Positions 24,393 to 32,766 of a DNA stretch of 64,000 nucleotides are shown here, piece after piece. Made by a program: the position numbers and the translations under genes. Every line of letters begins with the position of its first letter. Within the stretch, counting starts at the first letter, position 1. The stretch comes from CAYTZH01 sp964442285 (lineage in GTDB: Bacteria > Myxococcota_A > UBA9160 > JAFDET01), in contig CAYTZH010000006.1 in the NCBI GenBank assembly GCA_964442285.1, positions 1-64,000 on the forward strand. Direction: 5' to 3'. Under the pieces are notes generated by a model. That model saw only the letters and a list, made by a program, of their open reading frames with translations, searched no databases and was not told the DNA's origin.

Positions 24393-26435
24393 GTGGTACA
24401 AGAGGGCGTGCGCCCGCGATCGTCTTTCGGACCTCCGCTTCGTCTCGTGCTGGGCGCGGGCCTCGCGCTCGGCCTGGCCGGGTGCGAGAAGCTCTCGGAG
24501 CTGTCGGAGCCCGGGAAGGAGGGCTGGAGGCCCGCCGTGGCCGCCGCCCGGCCCGAGGCGCCGGCGCCGCGCGCCCCGTGCCGCGCGCGTTCGCCTCGGC
24601 GTCGGGCCCTCTTCGGCGACCTCCACGTCCACACGGGCTACTCCATGGACGCGCGGACCTGGGGCCTGACCGTGGGGCCCGACGCCGCCTACCGCTACGC
24701 CCGAGGCGAGACCATCACCCTCACCGAGCGCGACGGGCGCGAGCGCCGCCTGCGGATCGACCGCCCGCTGGACTTCGCGGCGGTCACCGACCACGCGGAG
24801 TGGATGGGCGAGGTGGCCCTCTGCACCACTCCGGGCTCGGCCGCCTTCGACACCGAAGGCTGCCGGATCTTCCGCGACGAGAAGCGCTGGTGGCTGGCCC
24901 GGCTCCTCGGGCTCCAGGAGATGGCCTCGCGGGTCGCGGGAATCGCCGGCTTCCGCCGGCGCAGCCGGGAGATCTGCGGAGACGACGCCTCCGTGTGTCG
25001 GGAGGCCCTGTTCACGACCTGGGAGGCCACCCGCGCCGCCGCCGAGCGCTGGTACGACCGCTCGCCCGCCTGTCGCTTCACCACCTTCCACGCCTGGGAG
25101 TACAGCCGCACGCCGGCGAACACGAAGCTCCACCGCAACGTGATCCTCCGCAACGAGATCGGCCCGGAGCTTCCGCTCTCCTGGATCGACTCCCCCACCG
25201 ACGCCGACCTGCGACGCCGGCTCCGCACGCTATGCACCGAGTCGGGTACCGCCTGCGACGCCCTCGTGATCCCCCACAACCCGAACCTCTCCAACGGGAA
25301 CTTCTTCGCCGTGGACCCCGAGGACGGCTCCCTCGCGGAGCAGCGCGCGCGCGCCCGGGAGCGGGCCGCCCTCGAGCCCCTGGTGGAGATGGTGCAGATC
25401 AAGGGGGAGTCAGAGTGCCGCAACGGCCTCTACGGCGTGGTCGGCGGCCCCGACGAGCTCTGCGACTTCGAGAAGAAGCGAGACCTGCCCGGCGGGCGAG
25501 CCGCGGACTGCGAGGAGGGCACCGGTCGCGGCGGCCAGGCGGGCCGGGGCTGCATCTCCCGGCTCGACTACGTCCGCTACGCGCTCCTCGAGGGCCTCCG
25601 CGAGGAGGCGCGGATCGGCGTCAATCCGTACCGCTTCGGCTTCATCGGCAGCACCGACACCCACCTCGCGGCGCCCGGCGGCGTGGACGAGGCCTCCCCG
25701 GACGCACCCCTCGGCCGCCTGGGACTCGGACCCCGTCGCCGGCTCTCGCCCCGGGGCACGCCACCCTCGCCCATCCTCTGGCACAACCCGGGTGGCCTGG
25801 TCGGCGTCTGGGCCGAGGAGAACAGCCGCGACGCCATCTTCGACGCCCTGAAGCGCCGCGAGGCCTTCGCCACGAGCGGTCCCCGGATCCGGCCGCGCCT
25901 GTTCGCCGGCTGGAACCTCCCGGAGGATCTCTGTGGGCGGCCGGACTTCGCCGGCGAGGGAGACGCCCGGGGCGTGCCCATGGGCGCGGTGCTGCCCCCG
26001 GCGCCGGGTCCGGACGCGGCCCCGGTGCTGGCGGTGTCGGCGCTGCGCGATCCCGGCACCGAGGGCCGGCCGGGCGGCCTCCTCCAGCGGCTGCAGATCA
26101 TCAAGGGCTGGGTCGACGACGAGGGGCTCTTCCACCAGGCGGTGTTCGATGTGGCCGGCGAGCCCGACAACGGGGCGGACGTGGACCTGACGAACTGCAC
26201 GCCGCGCGGTCCCGGCGCCGCGGCCCTGTGCGCCGTCTGGCGCGACCCGGACTTCGAGGCGGGGCGCGCCAGCGTCTACTACGCCCGCGTGGTGGAGAAC
26301 CCGAGCTGCCGCTGGTCGACCTGGCAGTGCCTGGCTCAGCCGGCCGACGACCGTCCCGCGGGCTGCAGCGATCCCCGGGTGCCGCGCGTGATCCAGGAGC
26401 GGGCCTGGACCTCCCCCGTCTGGTACGCGCCGTGA
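24393..26435 (+). CDS. DUF3604 lipoprotein (PHP-like predicted metallohydrolase)
   Basis: 680 residues, full length for DUF3604. Start GTG 24393; another in-frame GTG at 24408 is equally possible, as neither has a good ribosome site. The signal peptide ends at LGLAGC, so a lipoprotein. PHP-type metal ligands: LFGDLHVHTGYSMDA, AAVTDHAEWMGE, VIPHNPNLSNG and FGFIGSTDTH. FTTFHAWEYSRTP and LHRNVILRNE are family blocks, and NSRDAIFDALKRREAFATSGPRI is the conserved closing block of the metal domain. Many extra Cys residues suggest disulfides in the periplasm. Family function is unknown. It overlaps a PpiC-like gene, a pairing common in marine Proteobacteria. Confidence 0.9.
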   Translation: MVQEGVRPRSSFGPPLRLVLGAGLALGLAGCEKLSELSEPGKEGWRPAVAAARPEAPAPRAPCRARSPRRRALFGDLHVHTGYSMDARTWGLTVGPDAAYRYARGETITLTERDGRERRLRIDRPLDFAAVTDHAEWMGEVALCTTPGSAAFDTEGCRIFRDEKRWWLARLLGLQEMASRVAGIAGFRRRSREICGDDASVCREALFTTWEATRAAAERWYDRSPACRFTTFHAWEYSRTPANTKLHRNVILRNEIGPELPLSWIDSPTDADLRRRLRTLCTESGTACDALVIPHNPNLSNGNFFAVDPEDGSLAEQRARARERAALEPLVEMVQIKGESECRNGLYGVVGGPDELCDFEKKRDLPGGRAADCEEGTGRGGQAGRGCISRLDYVRYALLEGLREEARIGVNPYRFGFIGSTDTHLAAPGGVDEASPDAPLGRLGLGPRRRLSPRGTPPSPILWHNPGGLVGVWAEENSRDAIFDALKRREAFATSGPRIRPRLFAGWNLPEDLCGRPDFAGEGDARGVPMGAVLPPAPGPDAAPVLAVSALRDPGTEGRPGGLLQRLQIIKGWVDDEGLFHQAVFDVAGEPDNGADVDLTNCTPRGPGAAALCAVWRDPDFEAGRASVYYARVVENPSCRWSTWQCLAQPADDRPAGCSDPRVPRVIQERAWTSPVWYAP

Positions 26436-27223
26436 GGAGCCTGCTCCACTTCGCCGTCATCGGGGGGCTGCTGTTCGCGGCCGTCTCGGTCCGGGAGCGA
26501 GCCCCGCGGACGCCGCCGTCCGCCGCCCTCGCCCCGGCGACCAGCGCGGAGGACGTGCTCTTCCGCGAGGCCCTGGCGCGCGGCTACCACCGCAGCGACC
26601 CCCTGGTCCGAAATCACCTGATCCGGAGCGTGCGCTTCGCCCTGAGCGCCGCGGGTCCAGATGCGGCCGTCCTCGAGGAGGCCCTCGCCCTGGGCCTGCA
26701 CGAGACCGACGCGGTGGTGCGCGAGCGGCTCGTGCAGAAGATGACACTCCTGGCGCACGGCGCCGCGCGGGGACAGGCCGAGGCCGAGGCCGAGCTGCGC
26801 GCCTACTGGTCTCGGCATCCCGGCCGCTGGCGACAGCCCGCGCGCTTCCGCCTGCAGCAGCGCTACTACCGCACACGGGCTCGCGCGGCGCAAGCCGATC
26901 CCGCGGCGCCCACGCCGTCGGACCCGCTCCCCGAGCCCGAGCGGCTGCCCCCGCTCACCGAGCAGGAGCTGGCGAGTCGCTTCGGACCGGCGTTCGCCGA
27001 GGCGGTCGCGGCGTTGCCGGGGGGACGCTGGTCGGATCCCCTGCCCTCCGCCTACGGCTACCACCGCGTTCGGGTCCTCGAGCGCATGCCCGAGAGCACG
27101 GCGCAGTTCGACGACGTCCGCGCCCAGCTGCGCGAAGCGCTGCTGGCCGAGCGGGGCGAGGCCGTACGCCGTGCCTGGGTGGCGCGGCTGCGCGGGGGTG
27201 CGCCCTCCGTGCCAGCCCGGTGA
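26432..27223 (+). CDS. PpiC/parvulin-like peptidyl-prolyl isomerase, membrane-anchored
   Basis: 263 residues from GTG 26432, overlapping the DUF3604 stop (GTGA). An N-terminal segment (LLHFAVIGGLLFAAVSV, ~4-20) anchors it in the inner membrane. Next is a helical SurA-like part (VLFREALARGYHRSDPLVRNHLIRSVRFAL, VVRERLVQKMTLLAHGAA, AELRAYWSRHPGRWRQPARFRLQQRYY). The C-terminal ~100 residues keep a degenerate parvulin pattern: ELASRFGPAFAEAVAALPGGRWSDPLPSAYGYHRVRVLERMPES. It probably helps fold the partner lipoprotein or another exported product. Catalytic competence of the shortened parvulin domain is doubtful. Confidence 0.8.
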   Translation: MRSLLHFAVIGGLLFAAVSVRERAPRTPPSAALAPATSAEDVLFREALARGYHRSDPLVRNHLIRSVRFALSAAGPDAAVLEEALALGLHETDAVVRERLVQKMTLLAHGAARGQAEAEAELRAYWSRHPGRWRQPARFRLQQRYYRTRARAAQADPAAPTPSDPLPEPERLPPLTEQELASRFGPAFAEAVAALPGGRWSDPLPSAYGYHRVRVLERMPESTAQFDDVRAQLREALLAERGEAVRRAWVARLRGGAPSVPAR

Positions 27224-27242
27224 CATCCACGCTCCGACTTCG

Positions 27243-28046
27243 TCAGGCGGCAGCGCGCTCGAAGGCGTCTCGCACGTCGAACGGGATTTCGAGGGCTTCG
27301 AGCAGATCGTAGAGGCAGGCCAGGTAGAGCCCGAGGGCGAGGAAATTCCGGTGCAGGCTCACGCCATTGTCGCGACAACGCACGAAGACGTCGTGAAAAC
27401 TCGAGTGGAAGACCGCGCTGCGGAAGACCACCTCGCGTTGGTTGCCCGTACCGAAGTGCGCTCTCAACACGTCCCCGGCATCCTCGAGCTCGAGGCGCTC
27501 GAGACCTTCGCCGAAACGCGCGTCGTCTTCCCGGTAGAAGCCCTCGTAGAGCGCGCGGACTCCCTCCAGGAAGGCGCGATCCCAGGTCACGAAGAAGGGG
27601 CGCGGGAACCAGCATGGCGCGGCTGATGGATCGGACATGGCGAAGCGCGCGGCGCGGAGATCGAGGATGGCGCTGTCGAGCCGCAGCAGCTGCGCGAAGT
27701 AGACCTCCAGGGCGCGTTGCCCGAGCCGCCGCCGCGCCGCGACGGGCAACGAGGCGACGTCGCCCGAGCGCTCCCCAGAGGTATCGAGCATGACGTCGAT
27801 CCCGCAGTCGCGAAGCAGCTCTTCGAGCTCCTCACGGATCTCTCGGAAGCGATCGCGCGATCCGGCGTTGGCCAGCATTTCGCGGCCCTGACGGATCAGG
27901 TGAGATGCGGGGACCACCTCCAGAAAGGATGGCGACAAGTAGTCGAGGAACTGGCTCCACTCGGTGCCCTTCACCGCGCGCAGCAGCAGGCCCTTGTTCC
28001 CACCCAGGCCCATCCGATCGCGTAGAGATCTCAACACAGGCTGCAT
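27243..28046 (-). CDS. Unrecognised soluble protein linked to HiPIP
   Basis: 267 residues with no signal peptide or membrane segment. Sequence features: an N-terminal basic run (LRSLRDRMGLGGNKGLLLRAVKG), then helical stretches rich in Leu, Arg and Glu (RFREIREELEELLRDCGIDVM), an aromatic block with FPRPFFVTWDRAFLEGVRALYEGFYREDDARFGEGLERLELEDAG, and a His/Phe cluster VFHSSFHDVFVRCRD near 215-230. I do not recognise the family. It starts 19 bases after the HiPIP gene on the same strand, so it is probably co-expressed with that electron carrier. Base composition is slightly less GC-rich than the window average. Confidence 0.72.
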   Translation of the reverse strand: MQPVLRSLRDRMGLGGNKGLLLRAVKGTEWSQFLDYLSPSFLEVVPASHLIRQGREMLANAGSRDRFREIREELEELLRDCGIDVMLDTSGERSGDVASLPVAARRRLGQRALEVYFAQLLRLDSAILDLRAARFAMSDPSAAPCWFPRPFFVTWDRAFLEGVRALYEGFYREDDARFGEGLERLELEDAGDVLRAHFGTGNQREVVFRSAVFHSSFHDVFVRCRDNGVSLHRNFLALGLYLACLYDLLEALEIPFDVRDAFERAAA

Positions 28047-28065
28047 CCCGCCGCGGCGACGGCGC

Positions 28066-28416
28066 TCAGCCGGTCGGACGCGGGCTCCAGGACGAGCACC
28101 AGCCGCCGGCGCTCACCACGCCCTGCTGGAAGAGCGGACACTTCCCCCGCCGCGCGTCTCCGCCCTGCCAGAGGATGCAGCCGCTGCAGATCTCGCCCGC
28201 CTTCGCGGATTGATCCACATACTGTACAGCCTTGATCAGACCGGCGTTCGCGGGAATCTCCGTGACGAGGGTCGAGTCGTCGGCCGCCGCTCGGGCCGCC
28301 ATGGGGCTCACGCCCAGTGCGGCCAGCGCTGCCCCTGCAGCCAGGGTGCCGAGCTCTCGCCGGGTCACATTGCGGCTGCCACGATCCGAACCGCGGTTCT
28401 CGTTATTGGTCGCCAT
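28066..28416 (-). CDS. High-potential iron-sulfur protein (HiPIP), Tat-exported
   Basis: 116 residues from ATG with an ideal GAGGAGG site. A twin-arginine signal (TRRELGTLAAGAALAALG) precedes cleavage after MAARAAA, so the folded, cluster-loaded protein is exported. Mature part: four Cys (CSGC, KCPLF, GGWCSSW) in the exact HiPIP arrangement, with VQYVDQSAKAG upstream, giving a [4Fe-4S](3+/2+) one-electron carrier in the periplasm. HiPIPs feed reaction centres, cytochrome oxidases or other periplasmic acceptors. It is divergent from frdC across the 28-bp inverted repeat and so may share a regulator with the fumarate reductase operon. Confidence 0.95.
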   Translation of the reverse strand: MATNNENRGSDRGSRNVTRRELGTLAAGAALAALGVSPMAARAAADDSTLVTEIPANAGLIKAVQYVDQSAKAGEICSGCILWQGGDARRGKCPLFQQGVVSAGGWCSSWSPRPTG

Positions 28417-28455
28417 TGCTTGCCTCCTCGGCTCGGACGTTAGCGAATGTCGAGC

Positions 28456-28483
28456 TTTTGTCTAGCTATATATCTAGACAAAA
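28456..28483. promoter_or_regulatory. Perfect 10-bp-arm inverted repeat, probable operator
   Basis: Arms TTTTGTCTAG (28456-28465) and CTAGACAAAA (28474-28483) flank an 8-base AT-rich centre CTATATAT. It lies between the divergent HiPIP and frdC starts, directly upstream of the frdC -35 box, the usual place for a dimeric regulator. AT content is far above the surroundings. Related sites occur at 34712-34762. It could alternatively form a cruciform/hairpin, but no T-tract marks it as a terminator. Confidence 0.8.
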
Positions 28484-28485
28484 CC

Positions 28486-28513
28486 TTGACTGATTCGGGC
28501 CCGCTCCTAGCTT
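28486..28513 (+). promoter_or_regulatory. Promoter of frdCAB, possibly leaderless
   Basis: TTGACT (28486-28491), 16 bases, then TAGCTT (28508-28513). Only six bases remain to the frdC ATG at 28520 and no ribosome site is visible, so transcription may start at or next to the ATG. The inverted repeat ends two bases before the -35 box. Confidence 0.45.
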
Positions 28514-28519
28514 CCTCAC

Positions 28520-29278
28520 ATGGTTTCCATTGGCGCAAGGAATCGTTTCTACGAAGAAAAGAAGACGGTCGGGGAGGCTCGCCGAGCGGCCCGTCGGCAG
28601 CTCTTCTACGAGCTTGCCAGCGGGCTCAGCGGGGTCGCCCTGGCCCTGTTCATGTGGGGTCACATGGTCCTCGTGGGCTCCATCCTGACGGGTGAGCGGG
28701 GCTTCGACTGGCTCGCCGGCGGGCTCGAGCACATCTACGTGGCCCAGCCCACGGTACTCGCCATCTCCGCCCTCTTCTTGGTTCATGGGGCCCTGGCCAG
28801 CCGCAAGATCCCCGCCCAGCTCCGCGAGCGGCGGAAGATGCGCGAGATCGGCCGCCAGCTCGGCGTCCGCGACCCGCGCCTGGGCGCCCACCTGGAGTCC
28901 TCACTCTGGATCTGGCAAGTGCGCACCGGCATGGTCGTGCTCGTCCTCGGCAGCTTCCACCTGGTGCTCGTGGGTCTCGACGTGTTCACGCCCCTGTTCG
29001 GCGAGCGCGTGGGGATCGAGGCGAGCTCGACGCTCGCCCGCGTGGGCGGCGGCCTGTGGCTCGTCTACGCCCTGCTCCTGGTCTGTGTCGAGTTCCACGC
29101 GAGCGTCGGGCTCTACCGTTTCGCGGTCAAGTGGGGCATCGGCGCGCGTCTGGGCCGCCGCAGCCTGTTGGCGCTCGAGCGGGTCATCCTGGTGACTTTC
29201 CTCGGTCTCGGCCTGCTCACCCTGGTCGTGCTGGCCGGCTGGGTCGAGCCGCCGCTGACGTTCCTGGTGGGGGGCTGA
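28520..29278 (+). CDS. frdC: Fumarate reductase / succinate dehydrogenase diheme cytochrome b subunit
   Basis: 252 residues, five membrane helices, same size as the Wolinella-type subunit (256). Four haem-ligand His are in the expected helices: His48 (FMWGHMVLVGS), His89 (LFLVHGALASRKIP), His147 (LGSFHLVLVGLD) and His193 (EFHASVGLYRF). Glu191 sits two residues before the last ligand, as Glu180 does in Wolinella FrdC, where it carries protons during menaquinol oxidation. The subunit anchors FrdAB and exchanges electrons with quinone. No ribosome site precedes the ATG and no nearby alternative start exists. It is followed directly by frdA with no spacer. Either direction (fumarate reduction or succinate oxidation) is possible. 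Confidence 0.92.
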   Translation: MVSIGARNRFYEEKKTVGEARRAARRQLFYELASGLSGVALALFMWGHMVLVGSILTGERGFDWLAGGLEHIYVAQPTVLAISALFLVHGALASRKIPAQLRERRKMREIGRQLGVRDPRLGAHLESSLWIWQVRTGMVVLVLGSFHLVLVGLDVFTPLFGERVGIEASSTLARVGGGLWLVYALLLVCVEFHASVGLYRFAVKWGIGARLGRRSLLALERVILVTFLGLGLLTLVVLAGWVEPPLTFLVGG

Positions 29279-31243
29279 ATGGACCTTCGAACGACGGATG
29301 TGCTGGTGATCGGCGGTGGACTGGCGGGGGAGAGGTGCGCCATCGAGGCCGCCGCCGCCGGCCTCGACGTGGTGCTGCTCTCGCTGGTTCCCCCGCGCCG
29401 CAGCCATAGCTGCGCCGCACAGGGCGGCATGCAGGCCGCCTTGGGCAACTGCGTCAAGGCCGAGAACGACGACCCCACGACCCACTTCCTCGATACCGTG
29501 CGCGGCTCGGACTGGGGCGCCGATCAGGAGGTGGCGTATCTGTTCGCCGACGAGGCGCCGGTGGCCGTACGCGAGCTGGCTCATTGGGGCGTCCCGTGGA
29601 CGCGGGTGCGGCCGGGTACGAACACGTACTTCATCAAGGGCCAGAAGGTCGAGATCGAGGAGCCGGAGGACAAGGCGGGGCTCATCACCCACCGGGACTT
29701 CGGCGGCACCGCCAAGTGGCGCGCCTGCTACGCCTCGGCGGGAACCGGCCACGCGGTCCTGTACGCCGTCGATGGGGAGGTGGTGCGCCTGGGCATCACG
29801 GTCCTCGACCGCACCGAGGCGCTCTCGCTCATCCACGACGCGGGACGCTGCTGGGGCGCGGTCACCCGCTGCCTGCGCACCGGCGCGCTCTCGGCCTGGC
29901 TCGCCAAGGCCACCGTCGTCGCGACGGGCGGTCACGGCCGCATCTACGGTCAGTACACCACCAACGCGATCATCAACGAGGGCACGGGCGCCAGCCTCGC
30001 ACTGGACACCGGTCTCGTGCCGCTCGGCAACATGGAGGCAGTGCAGTTCCATCCGACGGGCTTGGTGCCGAGCGGCATCCTGGTCACCGAGGGCTGTCGG
30101 GGCGACGGCGGCTACCTCCTGAACGCTCGGGGTGAGCGCTTCATGGTGGAAGCGGAGCCCGAGAAGCAGGAGTTGGCCAGCCGCGACGTGGTGTCGCGCC
30201 ACATGATGGACCAGATCAAGCGCGGTCTCGGTGTCGAGAGCGCCTACGGCGCCCATCTGTGGCTGGATCTGCGGCACCTGGGCGAGCGCCACCTCCGCAC
30301 CAAGCTGCGCGAGGTCTGGGAGATCTGCCGCGACTTCAACGGCATCGACCCGGCCGGGGAGCGCATCCCCGTGCGGCCGATTCAGCATTACTCCATGGGC
30401 GGCGTGCGGGTGAACAAGGACGGCCAGGCCTACGGACTGGCGGGCCTGTTTGCGGCCGGCGAGGCCGCATGCTGGGACCTTCACGGCTTCAACCGCCTGG
30501 GCGGCAACAGCCTGGCCGAGACGGTGGTCGCCGGGCGGGTTGTCGGGGCGCGGGTCGCCGATTTCGCTGCGCGAGAGAGCCTCCGCGTGGACACTCGGAT
30601 CGCGGCCGAGTTCCTGGCCGCCGAGCACGGCCGCATCGAGGCCTGGCTGGCGCGCCCGAGCAACGGACCCAACGTCTACGCACTGCGCGACGCCCTGGGC
30701 GAGACCTTGAACAGCCGCGTCGGCGTCTTCCGCTCGGGCGACGAGCTCGAGTTGGCGGTCAAGGAGCTCGAGTCGTTGCTGGCCCAGGTGGAGCGCGCCG
30801 GTCTCCGTAGCCGCGGGCCCGGCATGAATCCCGAGCTCACCTTCGCGCTGCGCCTGCGGGGAATGGCTCGCCTCGGTCTGGTCACGGCCCTCGGGGCTCT
30901 GGCTCGCACCGAGAGCCGCGGGGCCCACGCCCGCACGGATCATCCGGCCCGCGACGACGCGCGCTGGCTCAACCGGACCCTCGTGCGCTGGGCCCGGGAC
31001 GCGGCCGTACCGACCTTCTCGTACGAGCCGGTGGGACTGCTCGATCTACCGCCCGGCGATCGGGGCTACGGCAGGTCGAGCACGATTCCCATGCAGGAAT
31101 CCATCGAAACCTACAACGCGACCGTCGACGAGGCGCGCATTCGAGAGGGCCACCTCCCGACCGCGGAGCCCGGCGGCGCTCGCATGCGGTGGGGCGCCTG
31201 GGAGGGCGTCCGCCTGGGCCCGGTGCCCGAGAGGAGCGAATGA
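29279..31243 (+). CDS. frdA: Fumarate reductase / succinate dehydrogenase flavoprotein subunit
   Basis: 654 residues, ATG right after the frdC stop. FAD-binding Rossmann motif VLVIGGGLAGERCAIEAAAAGLDVVLLS (residues 8-35), His43 in RSHSCAAQGGMQAALGN for covalent FAD as in the Wolinella enzyme, ATGGHGRIYGQYTTN, EAVQFHPTGLVPSGILVTEGCRGDGGYLLNARGERFM (substrate region), and HYSMGGVRVNKDGQAYGLAGLFAAGEAACWDLHGFNRLGGNSLAE with catalytic Arg and His positions. It interconverts fumarate and succinate. Length and motifs place it with the class B diheme complexes (subunits C-A-B), common in Delta- and Epsilonproteobacteria. Confidence 0.96.
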   Translation: MDLRTTDVLVIGGGLAGERCAIEAAAAGLDVVLLSLVPPRRSHSCAAQGGMQAALGNCVKAENDDPTTHFLDTVRGSDWGADQEVAYLFADEAPVAVRELAHWGVPWTRVRPGTNTYFIKGQKVEIEEPEDKAGLITHRDFGGTAKWRACYASAGTGHAVLYAVDGEVVRLGITVLDRTEALSLIHDAGRCWGAVTRCLRTGALSAWLAKATVVATGGHGRIYGQYTTNAIINEGTGASLALDTGLVPLGNMEAVQFHPTGLVPSGILVTEGCRGDGGYLLNARGERFMVEAEPEKQELASRDVVSRHMMDQIKRGLGVESAYGAHLWLDLRHLGERHLRTKLREVWEICRDFNGIDPAGERIPVRPIQHYSMGGVRVNKDGQAYGLAGLFAAGEAACWDLHGFNRLGGNSLAETVVAGRVVGARVADFAARESLRVDTRIAAEFLAAEHGRIEAWLARPSNGPNVYALRDALGETLNSRVGVFRSGDELELAVKELESLLAQVERAGLRSRGPGMNPELTFALRLRGMARLGLVTALGALARTESRGAHARTDHPARDDARWLNRTLVRWARDAAVPTFSYEPVGLLDLPPGDRGYGRSSTIPMQESIETYNATVDEARIREGHLPTAEPGGARMRWGAWEGVRLGPVPERSE

Positions 31244-32004
31244 GTGAGGACGCGCGCACGCTGACCTTCGAAGTGTTTCGGTTCAACCCGCAGGACCCGG
31301 CCGCCGAGCCGCACCTGCAGACGTTCGAGCTTCGGGAAGAGCCGTCCATGACCCTCTACCTGGCGCTCAATCGGCTGCGCGAGGAGCAGGACCCGAGCCT
31401 GCAATTCGATTTCGCCTGCCGTTCCGCCGTCTGTGGCTCCTGCGGCATGCTCGTCAACGGCCGTCCGCGGCTGGCGTGCAACACCTTGACGAGGGACCTG
31501 CCCGACCAGATCCGCCTCCAGCCGCTGCCTGCGTTCAAGCTCGTCGGGGACCTGTCGGTCGATACGGGGACCTGGTTCCGGGAGATGGCGCAGCGCGTGG
31601 GTTCGTGGATCGAAGAACGGGCGCCCTTCGACCCGCAGGCGCCCGAGGCGCGCATGGACGACGATCTGGCGCAGGCGATCTATGAGGGCGAGCGCTGCAT
31701 CGAGTGCGGCTGCTGCATCGCTGGCTGTGGAGTCGCCCAGGTGAATCCGCGCTTCGTCGGCGCGGCCGGGCTCAACCGCATCGCGCGCTTCATGCTCGAT
31801 CCCCGCGACGCGCGCACGAGCGAGGACTGGTTCGAGGTCGTCTCGACCGAGGACGGAGTGTTCGGCTGCATCGGGCTCATGGCCTGCCACGACGTCTGTC
31901 CCAAGGGTCTCCCACTGCTCGAACAGTACGCCTATCTGCGGCGCAAGATGCTCACCCAGGGGGTCGTGGCGGGAAAGGCGGAAGCGGGGACGACGAAGGG
32001 CTAG
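31240..32004 (+). CDS. frdB: Fumarate reductase / succinate dehydrogenase iron-sulfur subunit
   Basis: 254 residues from ATG 31240, overlapping the frdA stop (ATGA). The N-terminal [2Fe-2S] domain has FDFACRSAVCGSCGMLVNG...RLAC. The C-terminal ferredoxin-like domain has CIECGCCIAGCG and CIGLMACHDVCPKG for the [4Fe-4S] and [3Fe-4S] clusters. It passes electrons between FAD of subunit A and the haems of subunit C at the inner membrane. It ends the operon; an intrinsic terminator follows 17 bases after the stop. Confidence 0.95.
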   Translation: MSEDARTLTFEVFRFNPQDPAAEPHLQTFELREEPSMTLYLALNRLREEQDPSLQFDFACRSAVCGSCGMLVNGRPRLACNTLTRDLPDQIRLQPLPAFKLVGDLSVDTGTWFREMAQRVGSWIEERAPFDPQAPEARMDDDLAQAIYEGERCIECGCCIAGCGVAQVNPRFVGAAGLNRIARFMLDPRDARTSEDWFEVVSTEDGVFGCIGLMACHDVCPKGLPLLEQYAYLRRKMLTQGVVAGKAEAGTTKG

Positions 32005-32020
32005 AGCAGGTCAACGAAGA

Positions 32021-32052
32021 AAAGCTGGTCCCCGGCGACGGGGACCAGCTTT
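32021..32052. terminator. Bidirectional intrinsic terminator
   Basis: Arms AAAGCTGGTCCCC (32021-32033) and GGGGACCAGCTTT (32040-32052) form a perfect 13-bp stem with a 6-base loop. An A-rich flank (GAAGAAAA) on the left and TTT on the right give short T-tracts in both directions. It lies between the converging frdB and superoxide dismutase genes and would stop both transcripts. Confidence 0.88.
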
Positions 32053-32081
32053 CGGTCGTTCTATTCGTCGAAAGACCGGAT

Positions 32082-32675
32082 CTATTCACGCACCTTGCGC
32101 AGGTTGTCCTCGGCAAAAGCCCAGTGAGCGAGGTCGGCGAGAAACCGCTCTGCGTAGCTCTTCCGGTCGTTCTGGTAGTCCAGGTAGTAGGCGTGCTCCC
32201 ACACGTCGGTCGCCAGCAGCGGCGTCTTTCCGTGCAGCAGCGGATTGTCCGCATCCTTCAACCCGTGCAGCTCGAGACCGCCCTGGGCGTTCGCCACGAG
32301 CCAGACGTAGCCCGAGCCGAAGAGCCCGGTGGCGCACTGCACGAAAGCCTCACGGAAGGCGTCGACCGAGCCGAACGCCTGCTCGAGGGCAACCCGCAGC
32401 TCCCCAGACGGCTCGCCACCCCCGTCCGGACGCATGCTGTTCCAGTAGAACGTATGGTTCCACACCTGGGCGGCGTTGTTGTACACAGCGCCCTCAGCCG
32501 TGGTCATGATCTCCTCCAGGCTCTTGTCCGCGTCCGGCGTGCCCCGGAGCGCGGCTTCGAGCTTGCTGAGATAGCCGCGGTGATGCTTCTCGTAGTGGAA
32601 TTCGACGGTCCGCGCACTCAGGTGCGGCTCGAGGGCGTCCTTGGCGTACGGAAGGGGCGGTAGCTCGAACTTCAT
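32082..32675 (-). CDS. sodB: Iron/manganese superoxide dismutase
   Basis: 197 residues from ATG 32675 with an AGGAG site. Metal ligands: His27 (FHYEKHHRGYLSKL), His in NAAQVWNHTFYWNSM, and Asp/His in TDVWEHAYYLDYQND. FELPPLPYAKDALEPHLSARTVEFHY at the start and the AQVWNHTFYW form favour the iron type. It dismutates superoxide to hydrogen peroxide and oxygen in the cytoplasm (no signal peptide). It is last in a minus-strand run after the fasciclin and wax synthase genes and converges with frdB. The combination with MiaE and HiPIP points to life with oxygen. Confidence 0.95.
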   Translation of the reverse strand: MKFELPPLPYAKDALEPHLSARTVEFHYEKHHRGYLSKLEAALRGTPDADKSLEEIMTTAEGAVYNNAAQVWNHTFYWNSMRPDGGGEPSGELRVALEQAFGSVDAFREAFVQCATGLFGSGYVWLVANAQGGLELHGLKDADNPLLHGKTPLLATDVWEHAYYLDYQNDRKSYAERFLADLAHWAFAEDNLRKVRE

Positions 32676-32766
32676 CGTTGGATCTCCTGAAACGGGCGCT
32701 GAAAGACGGCGGGGCGCAGCGGGAAGCGTGGCGGGGAGGGGGCAGCTCCCCCTCCCCGAGCCCACT

